From Ypsolopha sequella (Eukaryota; Arthropoda; Insecta; Lepidoptera; Ypsolophidae), in the NCBI GenBank assembly GCA_934047225.1, contig OW203985.1, forward strand, positions 7,395,501 through 7,459,500: a stretch of 64,000 nt of DNA, written 5' to 3'. Shown here in pieces: positions 22,006-33,582 of the stretch. The translations under genes and the position numbers were made by a program. How positions within the stretch are numbered: position 1 is the first letter of the stretch; each line of letters opens with the position of its first letter. A model generated the notes under the pieces. It ran no database searches, had not been told where the DNA came from, and saw only the letters and a program-made list of their open reading frames with translations.

Positions 22006-22405
22006 TCATTATATGGCAGTGAAACTTGGACTATGACACAAAGATATAGAGAAAGAGTAGAAGCGTTAGAGATGTGGTGCTGGGGAAAAATGAAAGGGAT
22101 AAGTTGGAAGTAAATAGTGATAAATGAAGAAGTTCTAAAAAAGGTAAGACAGAGGAAAAGGATTATTGAAAAAAAAACAGAAAAGGAGAGGTAAGATGGT
22201 CGAGCACTAATCAGACACGACTATTATATAACAAACATATTAGAGGGAATAATAGAAGAAAAGAGAAGATGAGGAAAACACATGAGGAGTTATATAGACC
22301 AATTAAAAGAATAGGCTGAAGTCATGTCATACAAAGAATTTAGGAAATGAGCAATGAATGAAATCAATGGAAACAGCTACAATGCCAAGAGCTTTGCTCT
22401 TAAAT
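22006..22405 (+). pseudogene. RTE-type reverse transcriptase C-terminal pseudogene
   Basis: Translation in one frame gives SLYGSETWTMTQRYRERVEA, LEMWCWGKMKGISWK, then NEEVLKKV, RHDYYITNILEG, RSYIDQLKE and SYKEFRK, with at least five in-frame stops. The YGSE(T)WT, EMWC..RM..ISW, NEEVL and RHD...ILEG series is the conserved C-terminal tail of insect RTE/craniofacial-development-protein-like endonuclease-reverse transcriptases. It is heavily decayed and 5'-truncated, and not a host gene. It lies in the last transporter intron, in the same direction as the gene. Confidence 0.8.
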
Positions 22406-22699
22406 AAACGACGAATTTTAAAATAATATCATAGTGCGAAGAACCCTTATCTTCTAATATCCATCTATTTCATTAATGCCATAATACCACGCCTACCTTT
22501 ATTTAAGAAGATTGCCTTTCCACCCTTTGACCTCTCTGAACCTATAATTTGATATATCCGCCGTTTGATAGCGTCACTTTAGATATTTCCAGTTGACTGA
22601 GAATGAGTTCGTATAGAAGCTAGTTTGTGACACATGCTTACTCAAAGATTACTCTGAAATGTGAGGTTACAAGGGCGGATAATATGACTCATTATTTTA

Positions 22700-22860
22700 T
22701 GGGCACAAGAGCAGCAGTACCTCAGTTGATAGGGCATCAGACTACACTGAAATCCAGCTTCAAATCCTTTTGTTCGAGCATGCACTAATGAGTTTATCGT
22801 TATTTATTTGTATACTTTATCGCTTACTGATGGTGAAAGAAAACATTCCACAATCGAAAA
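22700..22860 (+). mobile_element. tRNA-derived SINE (decayed)
   Basis: GTACCTCAGTTGATAGGGC (A-box-like) and CCAGCTTCAAATCC (B-box-like) are spaced as in a tRNA. Downstream, GATGGTGAAAGAAAACATTC matches the body motif 'GGTGAAGGAAAACATC' that I associate with lepidopteran tRNA SINEs. No tail or target duplication was resolved. Confidence 0.55.
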
Positions 22861-23650
22861 TTTTCCAACTATTTTTTTCATTTATTTTTCGGATCCTGTT
22901 CATCCAAATGGTAAATTTATTTAATAAATGGCGACTAAGAAGTCTGAAAAAGGTGTTTTTTTTTTATGGAAATATTTTAATGTAATTTACATACATGGTA
23001 TAAAAGACCATTCCAAATCGAATCAAATAAGTGAACCCTTTTATTCTATATCTTTGTTAGTTTCAGTACAATCCACCTTAATTTGAAAGCTGTTTTGCCA
23101 AATTTCGCTGTAAGGGGCTCAGATATTAAGCTGCTTTCAATAGATATCACAGTTTAAATCGAATGACAAAAATAAAATTTATTGGTAACAAAGTTTTCTA
23201 TGAAATAAATGAAACACTTTTTACCAATTTATAGAAGAAAAATTATTTATTTAATATATTATTATATATTTTTATTTTTATATTTAGGCAAACTTTATTT
23301 TTGTGCACTTATTTAAATTTAAATTGTTTCCTAAATGGTTTGCTGTAAGAAATCTCTTATTAGAGATAAGCTAACCCATATGTACCTTTTACTGTAACTG
23401 TTTGTGTACGTGTTTTTCTATACAATAAAGAAAGATTTACTCGCGTAATTAGTCTGACTCGCACTTGACTGTTTTTTTAGTTTTCGAGCTCTTCATGTTT
23501 ATAAATTGAGCTTCTTCCAAAACTTCAACTTTGGAAGACCTTTTCATTTGTTACCCTCTTTATCTCAGCAACTTAAGTGCCTTAGTATCCCAAGAAATAT
23601 GGTAAATAACTGGAAAGTGGCTCTTTTTTTCATTCCTTAACTTTATTGAG

Positions 23651-23806
23651 TCTTGATAGCTTAAGAGTCGACTCTTGAATTTAGTAAATAAATCACTCAA
23701 AAACATTATATTCGATAAATTGCTAATGTCTTGATAGCTTAAGAGTCGACTCTTGAATTTAGTAAATAAATCACTCAAAAAGATTATATTCGATAAATTG
23801 CTAATT
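23651..23806 (+). repeat. Tandem duplication, two 78-bp units with a palindrome
   Basis: Two adjacent, nearly identical 78-bp units start TCTTGATAGCTTAAGAGTCG at 23651 and 23729. Each contains the 14-bp palindrome AAGAGTCGACTCTT. They lie about 100 bp upstream of the last transporter exon. Confidence 0.9.
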
Positions 23807-23908
23807 GCTTATGTTCATAGAAATTTATGTTTCGTCATAAATACACATTTTGTTCCCTTTTTAGACATTTACTTTGACAGCGTTAAAATTTATGATGTTT
23901 TTTTACAG

Positions 23909-24204
23909 TGGCCATAGCAGCAGCATTTCCGAACCTCGAGCTGGTGATCAGTTTGGTTGGTGCCATCTTCCTTTCTACCCTGGGCCTTCTTATTCCAGCC
24001 ATCGTGGATACTGTTTACCGCTGGGACCGAGGTCTTGGGCCATGCAATTACATTCTCTATAAGAATGTGATAATAGGAATAATTTCCCTCATTGCTTTAT
24101 TCTCCGGGTCATATGTTTCAATACAAGGTATGCTTGAAGATTTTGGTAGCAAGTCTCCTGAAATTGAAGATACAGGCAATTTAACTATAAAAAGTTATTC
24201 TTAA
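23909..24204 (+). CDS. Proton-coupled amino acid transporter (SLC36/PAT), terminal exon
   Basis: Last coding exon, after a ttttttacag acceptor. Two bases complete the Val codon (GLVVVS-V-AIAAAFPNLELV). It encodes AIAAAFPNLELVISLVGAIF, LSTLGLLIPAIVDTVYRW, then a final hydrophobic helix (NVIIGIISLIALFSGSYVSI) and the tail QGMLEDFGSKSPEIE, ending in a stop at 24204. The P.LEL.ISL.GA..LS.LGL..PA pattern and the closing helix followed by a short polar tail are the usual C terminus of PAT/SLC36 proteins. The four exons together encode 309 residues, about two thirds of a typical 450-480-residue family member. The missing part is N-terminal and outside the window. Confidence 0.95.
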
Positions 24205-25889
24205 TTCTATGTTAATTAATTATTCTTGACATCCTACCCTCAGCGGATGCTTTGTCAGAATCCTGTTGAAACTTGATTGGATATAATGAGCAAACTTTGT
24301 TTAGTGGAAAAGCGTCTCTGATTGGATGCTGGAATAGCTGTAATAGCTGTAATACCGGCTCAATTAAATCTTTTCTAGGAAGATTAGTTACAAATTCTTT
24401 ATGTAAGACTTTGTCTAGGGTATGCTTAATATTTTATTCTTTAAGGGCTATTGCCAAAGAATAATTACGGAGTTTCATAATCCTGCTTTATAGATGATAG
24501 ATACAGGTAAGTTAATTTAAAATATTCTGATAAAATTGTTTTTGCTCAAGTAATTCAAGATGTAAACTCAAACGAACACCGTTTCTGCGTATTTTTACAT
24601 AATTACCTATACAATCAGCACGAGTAATCAATATTAGAACAATGGCAGACGTGCTTGAGTTTCCATTTTAAATGTCATCGATTTAAAGCAAATTTGAAAA
24701 CTATTGCATTTTTAAATGTCTACCAATAATAAATGTGTGTTTTTAAATATTAACCCATTTGTTAATATCGCAAATCAAACAAAATTTACGTAAATTATTA
24801 TTTTAATGCATTATGATTTATCATTATGTTCATGTTGTATTTTAATTATACGATACATAGGCATTTAATCAGAACAAAAAATATTGCAATTATTTCTGAG
24901 TATAATTTCAACAATGCCAATTTTTATAAACATTTTCCCTTTGATAAAGTAATGTTTAAAATGTTGTACTGTTATAGATTATTAAGTAAACCAGTTTTTG
25001 AAATGTACAAAATGTTGATTATCTATTAAGTTCTCACTATTGCGAAAACAATAGGTAGCCTGCAAGATTGTGGCTCGAATCAGTTTTAAGGGTTAATGAG
25101 AATAAAATTTATTGATTTTCATTTCATTTTTACATCTTGATTATTTGTAAACATTATCATGAAAGAAGGAAATATATTTGAGGTTTTTGTATGATCCCAA
25201 CAATGATTGAGATTTTTTATGATGTTGCATTGTTGTTGTATAAAACTGTTGTTTTCTGTAAATATAATGGTAAAAATACGTACAAGTTTATTTTAATTTT
25301 AGTATTATTAGCACGTACTTATTACAAATTAGATAATCATATGTAATTTTTTGATTCAAAATGTTGCTCTTGTGATAAGAATAAAAAAGATGTTTGTTTA
25401 ATTACGCCTACCAATTTTTATTATTTTTAAACCTAATATTTTTGTTTCAAAGCAATTCGATCAAGGCCATATTTTGGCCCTCTAGAGCACACAATATGTA
25501 ATCACAGTGCGATACGGATTAAAATAAACGTGGCCAAAAGCAGAACCATTCTTTACTGTGGTAGAACTAACATCACTGTGTCGCACTTGGCAAATGAAAA
25601 AACCATAGTTGACTCATTTCTAACAAAGTGTCATTTGAAAATGGTACCAGAGACTGAAAAGGGCAAACGGCTCACGATTGGTTCGTAATGTATTCTTGTG
25701 ACTCTAGGTTATTGGCCGACTCAAGACACAATGAACGCTATTGAAGCTGTCACCATACAAAATAGTGTTCAACACACTTTATCGTGGGGTCATCTTACAC
25801 CCTGCAAGGTAGAACTGAGAGGAGACTATTGCAATCTACACCTTCAATACCCTTGGTTCAACAAATAAGGTATCTTGAATCTTGAATCT
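24205..25889 (+). other. Transporter 3' UTR and intergenic AT-rich DNA
   Basis: Non-coding after the transporter stop. AATAAA-type signals occur near 24727 and 25101, either of which could end the transcript. About 25470-25865 is GC-richer (CTGTGTCGCACTTGG, CGTGGGGTCATCTTACACC) but gives no recognisable protein. Confidence 0.4.
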
Positions 25890-26026
25890 TTTAGGGTTCT
25901 GTAGGGCAAAACGGAGCCCTATTAATGTCACTCCGCTGTCTGTCCGTATGTCACGGGTCGTTAGACTGAATGAGATAGAATCCTGAATTTTGTGTAAAAT
26001 TTTGAACCAAAACCGAATAATAAATT
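25890..26026 (+). repeat. GGGTTC(T/C)GTA-type repeat, copy 2
   Basis: TTTTAGGGTTCTGTAGGGC, GTCACTCCGCTGTCTGTCC and CCGTATGTCACGGGTCGTTA resemble 56690-56870 (GTCACTCCGCTCTCC, TATGTCACGGGTCTCTAG). It runs directly into the left arm of the next foldback element. Confidence 0.55.
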
Positions 26027-26876
26027 AAAAATAAAATAAAACAAAACTGCATTCAAAGATCTTCTTAAATTTGCTTGTCTCACCCGGGAATCGAAACAAC
26101 TAAAAATTTAAAAAATAAATCCTCACTTTTTTATTATACGAATCGGTAGGATTATTGTTCAGGATAAAATTTGTCTAATAAACATTTGTTCTTACACTCA
26201 TCTGTTGTAAGAGATACCCATGAAATTGAATATTTATTACAAGTTCTTTATTAACAATACCTAGTACTGTTCACTTGTATCAAGTAAATGACACGTTATA
26301 ATTATCTTATCTCTCTAACATCCACAGACATCATATGAAGTACAACCTTGCTAATGTTATACCTTGTTGAAGAATTTGATAGAAAAATTGTTAAATGGTA
26401 ATAATAAATCTATGCACAGCACAATTCCTTCTTGCACTAGGCGTACTGACGAAAACTTTAAAAAGGGAACGTATTTTTTTTATGCAACGCGGAGCAACAA
26501 ATTTGAAGTTCGAACGATAACTTTCAACATTTTTAAAATCGATAAAAGTATTCGTTCGAATTTCAAATTTTGTTTTGTTTTGCTTTCATTCCGTGCTGTC
26601 ATAATGGCGTATCATTATTACATTACAAGAGAACAGTACTAGGTATTGTTAATAAAGAACTTGTAATAAATATTCAATTTCATGGGTATCTCGTAAAACA
26701 GACGAGTGTAAGACCAAATGTTTATTAGACAAATTTTATCCTGAACAATAATCCTACCGATTGGTAGAATAAAATAGTGAGGGTTTATTTTTTTAATTTT
26801 TAGTTGGTTCGATTCCCGGGTGAGACAAGCGAATTTTAGAAAATCTTTGAATGCAGTTTTGTTTATTTTAAAAAAT
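26027..26876. mobile_element. Large foldback element, about 245-bp arms
   Basis: The left arm, 26027-26272, contains ACTGCATTCAAAGATCTTC, GTCTCACCCGGGAATCGAA and AGTTCTTTATTAACAATACC. It is mirrored with few differences by 26631-26876 (GTATTGTTAATAAAGAACTT ... CCCGGGTGAGACAAGCGAAT). The 358-bp spacer holds a 92-codon open frame (26364-26642, + strand) with no recognised domain. The TCCCGGGTGAGAC... and GGTTCGATTCCCGGG part of the arm resembles a tRNA T arm. Confidence 0.8.
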
Positions 26877-27199
26877 AAAGGAATGTTTCCTTTTTGTAAA
26901 ATGAGCTACAGAAAGGATTTAAGGTAGTTCCCCTCCAGGGCCCTTAAATTTTTTCCACCCTGTATTGGCTAGCCCAGCCGCAGACAAGCTTCTTTCTATT
27001 TTTATTCATAATTTTTTGATGCAAATGCAGTTATTGTCTACTCGACCCAGCAAATCCAAAGATCTCGCACTGATAACGATGCGTGATTGATCTTGCCATA
27101 TATGTGCGAGATCTCGGTATTTCGAGATCTCGGTATACCAAGATTACATTCTCTAAAAAATTGATACTTGTCGTTGTTGGTTCTTGATGGAACATTTGA

Positions 27200-27411
27200 A
27201 ACATCTTGTCAATAAAACACATTACATTACTTGAAAATGTATTTCGTCTATTTGTTTACATTTGGACATCACAAATGTAAACAAATAGACGAAATACATT
27301 TTCGCCTAATACAATAGCCTGAAGATGTTAGTATAACGAAACCGGTCGCTAGTATAATTTAAATATAAAGTGGAGCAGTTACCAAGTAATGTGTTTTATT
27401 GACAAGATGTT
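27200..27411. mobile_element. Nested palindrome / foldback element
   Basis: Inner arms of about 31 bp (27233-27263 and 27273-27303, GTATTTCGTCTATTTGTTTA and its complement) form a near-perfect hairpin with a loop of about 9 bases. Outer arms of about 28 bp pair 27200-27228 (ACATCTTGTCAATAAAACAC) with 27384-27411. Between the right arms lies CCTGAAGATGTTAGTATAAC followed by GAAACCGGTCGC, a motif seen in many animal retroelements. Confidence 0.7.
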
Positions 27412-28390
27412 ACATTCTCTAGACGCACCGTATTAGAAACATCAAAGGAAATTACAAAAAAGCCTATAAATCCCAAGTTACTTTATGCTCAAATAAGGCT
27501 AAGTGGCATGTTCTGTAACTATTAAGCCGGATATGGTTTGCTCAAATTCATAGATATCGTAATAATAATATTCAAATTCAGTGCTGAGATTATACGGAAG
27601 GGGAAAGGGGGGCTTTTACGTCAAAAAAAATGGCGGCCATTGCTATACTGGGGCACAAGATTTATTTTATAGCTATCATGTAAGTACTAGCTTTTCTTCA
27701 CGCTTACGCATTTTACTATAAAACATTCTTTGAAACATTTCTCCTGCAATTGATGACTTTGACGTAACGCGTACAACATCGCCATGAGAGCCCACTTCAA
27801 GAAGCTTATACAGTGCTAAACAAAGATTTCAAAAGTAAAGATAAGCCCTTTACGTACTATGACAGCATCAAAATGTTTCCACCTTTAAATGGGTGACGCT
27901 CACACGTTTGGAATCAGTGCTCATCTGAACACAGTGATAGTCGGACGCCTTAAGTGCACTTAAAGTTAATCATTTTAACAACTTTAGTAGTCTAATCAGT
28001 TTGCTAGACAGATTGCGCACTCGTAAGTGTGCGCGCGTCGGCATTATGTTAACGCACGCATTCAAAAATAATGCAGTAGATTTAAGGTGCCAGGGCTCAT
28101 CTAAACTTCTGAAATCTTTGGTGCTAAAAAGATCTTAGGATAGCAGCGTTAGTTCCGATTTTGACCACGCGCCTATAATATTTTGTGCAACTGTAACATA
28201 ATTTGAGACATTGGGACACGAAGTGAGTTTCGTAATAAATTTTTACAAGTGTTCCAATGTCAAATTATGTTCAGTTGCACACAATACTAATAATTTACTA
28301 CGAACATCAAAAATATAGTTTTTATTTATAATAGTTTCAACTAACATTTCACGAAAAATGAGAAGACTTTTCTTGTCTTTCCGATTAAAG

Positions 28391-28416
28391 AAATTATATA
28401 TATATATATATATATA
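28391..28416. repeat. (TA)n microsatellite
   Basis: TA dinucleotide run immediately left of the hammerhead-like motif. Confidence 0.9.
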
Positions 28417-28445
28417 AGAAAACACAAAATATAATTATAGGTAAG

Positions 28446-28490
28446 TAGTAAAATATATTTCGACCACTAATTGTGGTCGGCATCAGTTAC
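28446..28490 (-). ncRNA. Hammerhead-ribozyme-like motif 1 (degenerate)
   Basis: The - strand reads GTAA, CTGATG, CC, a stem GACCAC / GTGGTC with a 5-base loop, GAA, an AT-rich self-complementary stretch (ATATAT) and then TTTAC, which can pair with GTAA. This is the order of a type I hammerhead: stem I, CUGAUGA box, stem II, GAA box, minimal stem III, stem I. The conserved A after CUGAUG is C here, so cleavage activity is doubtful. The family relation to Penelope or SINE hammerheads is inference. Confidence 0.4.
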
Positions 28491-28499
28491 ACAATTATA

Positions 28500-30769
28500 A
28501 ATAAAAGTTAAAAATTAATAATTATAAATTATAAATTTATCTATGAAAAATGAGAAGAAGACATTCGTTCATGAACCTCAGGTGCGTCGTTCCAGTAAAG
28601 CTGCCTTTCTCGTCTCTATTGTCGATTGGGTATCTAGCGGTTTTATAATAAACTGGCCCAATCACATCGGATAAACAATCTGGGTACTTATAAAACTGCT
28701 TTTGATATTGCAATTGCTATATTTCAGTATAGGAGTAGATAAAGATCCTTGTAGCACTGTAGCTATACTGGAGCACTAGAGCACTTACTTCCTACAACAG
28801 GCCGCGCCAGAATATTTGACTTCCAAATTCAGGAGTAATAGAGACAGAGATTCTCCTGAAGAGAAAAAAATTCGCGAGCGTTCAGTAAAATTTCGGGCAT
28901 TGTTGATATTTCCTAAGTAACTGTATATTTTACCCAGATTGATCCGCATTACGTTCTGTAATATGCTGTTTTAGATACTTTTTCTTTGTTGTTACTGCAT
29001 TATTGATTATTGTGGCTCTTTAGTGGAGATCGATTTCATTGTTGGTTACGGCGATTGTTGTCAATTGATTAACTTTAGCAACTAAGGAACTTTGTTATAG
29101 AAATGAAAAGTTATGCGTGGAACACGACTCTCTGACTACGGGAGTGCTGTAGAAAGAAGCAGTGTTTTCACAATATTCTGGAAGGGTCACGATGCCCGTG
29201 AACTTTGCATTCATGTCGTAGGCTTCGCTATGAAGTCTAGCTTAGTGATATATCTATTAGAAATACCTATTGGAATAACTGAAAGATTGATTCGCTGCAA
29301 ACTCTGGACTGGTTGTGGTAAACATTTCATCATACTAAGTGCATAAGCGCGTAACATAAAGCGTTTTTTCAAAGGTTTACTGATGACGATGATGATAGTG
29401 ATGGTGATGATATTATTTCATTAGTTCCTTCCTCTGTGATTGAGTAGAGAAAGCGGCCACTTAAGATATTTATGGCCGTTACTCTTTGACAGAGTAAAGA
29501 AGTGACTTAAAAAGTATCCACTTTAATAATGAACGGTTGTATCTCTGACACAAACCCGCTGCTTTTTTTGCTTATTTCCATGGCTCTCTTAAATATATTT
29601 AATAAAAACTGGTAATTTATGGACAAAATTATAATTAATTTAATTATGAGTGGGTGACAACCCCTTCTTTTACGAACTCTTACAGCTTTTTCACGAAAAA
29701 GGGAGATTAAAACAATCACGAAAGTCCTTCAAAATGGTCCAAAATAGGTGCAACGATGGGCGAAGCAAAGTGGAGCGAGGAGGAGCGTATTAAGGCCCTT
29801 AATATCGCCAAATGGGTACTTTCCAAAGCCTACTCCTCTTTTATGGCCAAACCAAAAATATTGAAAAAATGTATTATGGATTATCAACTCTAGGACAACA
29901 TATGCAACATTTTTCTTTTTCGTACCACCAAAACTTCTATATGAAAAATTGTTTCAACTGAAAGGTGTTTTTTAGCTTGAATTTCCTACTGCTCCTAAGC
30001 GGCTTCGGTGATTTAATTCATTTATGCTTTGATAAATAGATAAACTTGATAGCTATAAATATAGCATAGAATTATTCAATCCAACAATGACGCCCATGTG
30101 AAAAGTATTGTTTTCTCCTATTTTGCCCTTTCAACGACGCAGCGAGCGTCGTAACAGCCACCACGCATTGTGCACTGATTTGAACGTTATTTCAACGTCG
30201 TTTCCGTCGATATTCATACAGACAAACATCGAGCTGCTAATTTGACGACGGTAATCGCCTTAACATTTCACTTTCACATGTATTTCAAAAGTTTGCGAAG
30301 TGAGTGAATAATATGAATCCTTAGTAACAAATATTATTGAAAATCCATTTATTATAGAGCATTTAGTAGAGTTGCAATTTGTGCTATAACCCAGTTAAAA
30401 TCAACAATTACTCTTGTTGAGATTGATTGGCTTTGTGGTACGGCTTTTACTAATGTACTAAATAACCACTAAATGAAACAGGAAAAGCGGTTAGTTGGTT
30501 AACTAATTCTAAATTCTAAATTTATTGCGGGGGCGATGAGTCCTGCACTGATTACTTCCCCCTGGTCAATAGGTGGATAACTGAGTAACTTTGTATTTTT
30601 GAAATTATATTATGCGAACTACTAATTTTTTTTCTTTAATTAAAACTGTTTATTTATAGACAAGTGTCTATACTTGGTCTTCTTTAGTATATTTCTCCCT
30701 TTTTTATTTCCAGTATAGATAAAAATTATACAACTTGCTAAACTTTGCGTAAAAACGAGGCAATACTAA
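28500..30769. other. Intergenic DNA, no gene recognised
   Basis: Contains a 77-codon open frame at 29113-29346 (+) starting MRGTRLSDYG, with no clear domain or splice sites, and simple GATGATGATAGTGATG repeats near 29385. A palindromic TTAAGGCCCTTAA lies at about 29790. Sequence near 30125-30260 (CAACGACGCAGCGAGCGTCG) is GC-rich and hairpin-forming. Confidence 0.35.
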
Positions 30770-30932
30770 AGCCGATTCTGAAGGCTTTAATTTTAGTTTT
30801 AGTGCTGTCAAAAACAATTTTTTTTTTAATAACATAATGGTCTTTAAATGTTAGGAACAGAAGCTAAATTACTTTGGAAAAATTTAAGTTCTGACAGCAC
30901 TAAAACTACAATTGAAGCCTTCAGAATCGGCT
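30770..30932. mobile_element. Small MITE with about 40-bp inverted ends
   Basis: AGCCGATTCTGAAGGCTTTA ... TTTTAGTGCTGTCA at the left faces TGACAGCACTAAAACTACAA ... GCCTTCAGAATCGGCT at the right. The 163-bp size and the strong inverted arms are typical of a MITE. No target duplication was resolved. Confidence 0.75.
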
Positions 30933-31060
30933 ACATTCACGATATCCTGCCAGCTATTTGGATAGTGTTTCATCTTAACACCCAGTATATTCGACATCCC
31001 CATCATAGTGCGAACCTTATAATATAAGTCTGAACCCATACTCAACTCATTCAATTTTCG

Positions 31061-31738
31061 CTATGCACACATGCATGATGGACTATGCACACATGCATGA
31101 TAGACTATGCACACGTGCATGATGAAGTACTGTGCACACATGCGTGATGTACTTACTATGCACACATGCATGATGGACTATACACACATGCATGACGGAC
31201 TATGCACACATGCATGATAGACTATGCATACATGCATGATGAAGTACTGTGCACACATGCGTGATGTACTTACTATGCACACATGCATGATGGACTATAC
31301 ACACATGCATGACGGACTATGCACACATGCATGATGGACTATGCACACATGCATGATAGACTATGCACACGTGCATGATGAAGTACTGTGCACACATGCG
31401 TGATGTACTTACTATGCACACATGCATGATGGACTATACACACATGCATGACGGACTATGCACACATGCATGATAGACTATGCATACATGCATGATGAAG
31501 TACTGTGCACACATGCGTGATGTACTTACTATGCACACATGCATGATGGACTATACACACATGCACGACGGACTATGCGCACATGCATGATAGACTATGC
31601 ACACATGCATGATGAAGTACTGTGCACACATGCGTGATGTACTTACTATGCGCACATGCATGATGGACTATACACACATGCATGACGGACTATGAACACA
31701 TGCATGATTGGCTATGCACACATGTATTATGGACTATA
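31061..31738 (+). repeat. Higher-order minisatellite, 22-23-bp monomers in a 117-bp unit
   Basis: Monomers are variants of CTATGCACACATGCATGATGG. A distinctive GAAGTACTGTGCACACATGC ... GTACTTA variant recurs at 31124, 31241, 31380, 31497 and 31614: spacings 117, 139, 117 and 117, the 139 being one extra monomer. This is a higher-order array with purine-pyrimidine alternation (GCACACATGCATG). Confidence 0.95.
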
Positions 31739-32819
31739 AGCTGTTTTCGTATACCTTTATCAAAATTAAAACGAGTTCTTTTTGATTTAGCTGTAGGGGA
31801 ATAAAAATGTTTAGACCAATGATCTTGTACTATACTAAAGTATTTAAGACTATTTCATTTTTATAGTTGTGGCCCCAAGGTGACACTACTTACCAGTCGA
31901 TACTTTATGATTTATGGTTAATCAAGTATTATCTGTCAATGTCAAAGTGCCAAAAAATTATGAAATACAAGGGAAAATCATGCGTTTCTTGGAGTGTAAA
32001 GAAAGTAACGTTTCACAAGTAGGTAATCAATAATAATTAATATTTTAAGAGACTTTACTTAAAATAAATTGAAAACAGTGACTAGTTTATTTTAAATAAT
32101 ATGTTGCAAGCAAATTTAGAATTTTTCTTAGATTTCGGAAATTTCTAACGTCATTGAAAATACGTGTACAAAACGAAATTATGCCATAATTTAGACAGGT
32201 ATTATGAAAAAAATAATTCTTTGTGGAGTTTCTATGATCAGATTATTTTTACCCACTCTATCGTTTTTAAGGGTTCCGTTCCCGAAGGTTACTTGAACAA
32301 ATAACCTCTACGAAAAATTATTGGTCAGGTGTCAGCTCTATCTTAGAAACGCTGATAAATTACAAGTTTCAAATTGGTCAAATGATTTTACATACTCAAG
32401 TAAGAAGTGAGAAGTTATTTTACTTACTAGCTTAGTACAATAAGAAGCTATCTTATCAGCTATTAACTAATATTTATATGGTTGTTATTTAATTTTTATT
32501 TTCTCATTTTGTTTTCTTTGTAAGTAAAAAAAAATTGAAAATAATAAAGGTGTGGCAAGCATCATTCCCAAAAAAAGAAGGCAAACAGAGGTTTGATTTT
32601 AAAGTAGTCCAATTTATGACCAAGAAGTTTGAATAAGACAAAGATTCGTCGTTCAGTGCCTTGACAACGACGGTGAACGCCGCGTCGTCGTCCTAAGAAC
32701 GACACTCGCCTTGATAATGCCGAAATTGTATCGGTGAAACGATTGGCATATAGTCAACAACAATCACACGTGAGTGTTCAAGCCGTATGTAATAATAATC
32801 AAATATATATTTAAAAATA

Positions 32820-33290
32820 ACATTAAAATGATTAAACAAAGAAACGCACATTTTATTACTTTTTATAATTTAATATAATTTAATTTTATAAATTTACACA
32901 ACGTATTTAAAAAAGGACTGTTAACAAAAGTCAGCAAAAAGCTGAAGTTGACGGGACGGGGTATTTGTGCAGGGAGTAAGTCGTATAAAGAATACTGTAA
33001 TCTTTGAAACTCAAAAAACATATGATTTACAGTACCCTCATATAAAGCACATTTTACCAAGAAAACCGGAGAACATACATGACCTAGTCGAAGGTGACAA
33101 ACAATGGATGTGGACATCTTATTAGCATCACTGTATTTATATGTAGAGCCACGGACGTTGCGGAATATCAGGTTGAATAGCACCATAATGTCTGCCTGTA
33201 AGTTTCTGGGGCTAATTCCACATAACATGGACCAAGTTTTATCTATCCTAGATTTCGCTAGAGGCAAATCACGGTGATACTAATTTTGAA
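32820..33290 (-). pseudogene. Non-LTR retrotransposon C-terminal fragment
   Basis: The open frame 33267-32863 (134 aa) contains TSIVCHLRLGHVCSPVFLVK, EGTVNHMFFEFQRLQ and a C-terminal RLQYSLYDLL region. The 'RLRxGH....LxK....C..C...T..H.FFEC' pattern is typical of the C-terminal zinc-knuckle region following RNase H in I/jockey/R1-type elements. Here the expected Cys pair and the Cys after FFE (F in this copy) are partly lost. The upstream RT and endonuclease are absent (5'-truncated), so it is a dead copy. Confidence 0.7.
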
Positions 33291-33318
33291 ATACAGAATG
33301 TATGGAATTACTTGTCTA

Positions 33319-33582
33319 TACAACGTGTAACAGAAAGGTGTAACCATATTTGAAGAGCTTATTCAGTCAATGGTATAGAACAACTTTTACTATGGAACAA
33401 AACCTGTATCTAGAATTTTTTTTTTCTGTTTCATAGAAAATTGCAATGCCGCTCGGCCGAAATGTATGTTAGGGCAGATTTTTTTTTGAGATTTCAATGT
33501 TGGCTCCATAGTAAAAGTTGTTCTATACCATTGACTGAATAAGCTCTTCAAATATGATTACACCTTTCTGTTACACGTTGTA
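33319..33582. mobile_element. Foldback MITE family C, copy 3, with TA duplication
   Basis: TACAACGTGTAACAGAAAGG ... CCTTTCTGTTACACGTTGTA, flanked by TA at 33317-33318 and 33583-33584. The arms are nearly complementary throughout. Confidence 0.8.

Noticed and set aside
31061..31738. CRISPR-like or coding repeat array
   Set aside because: No variable spacers and no open frame; the units form a higher-order satellite.
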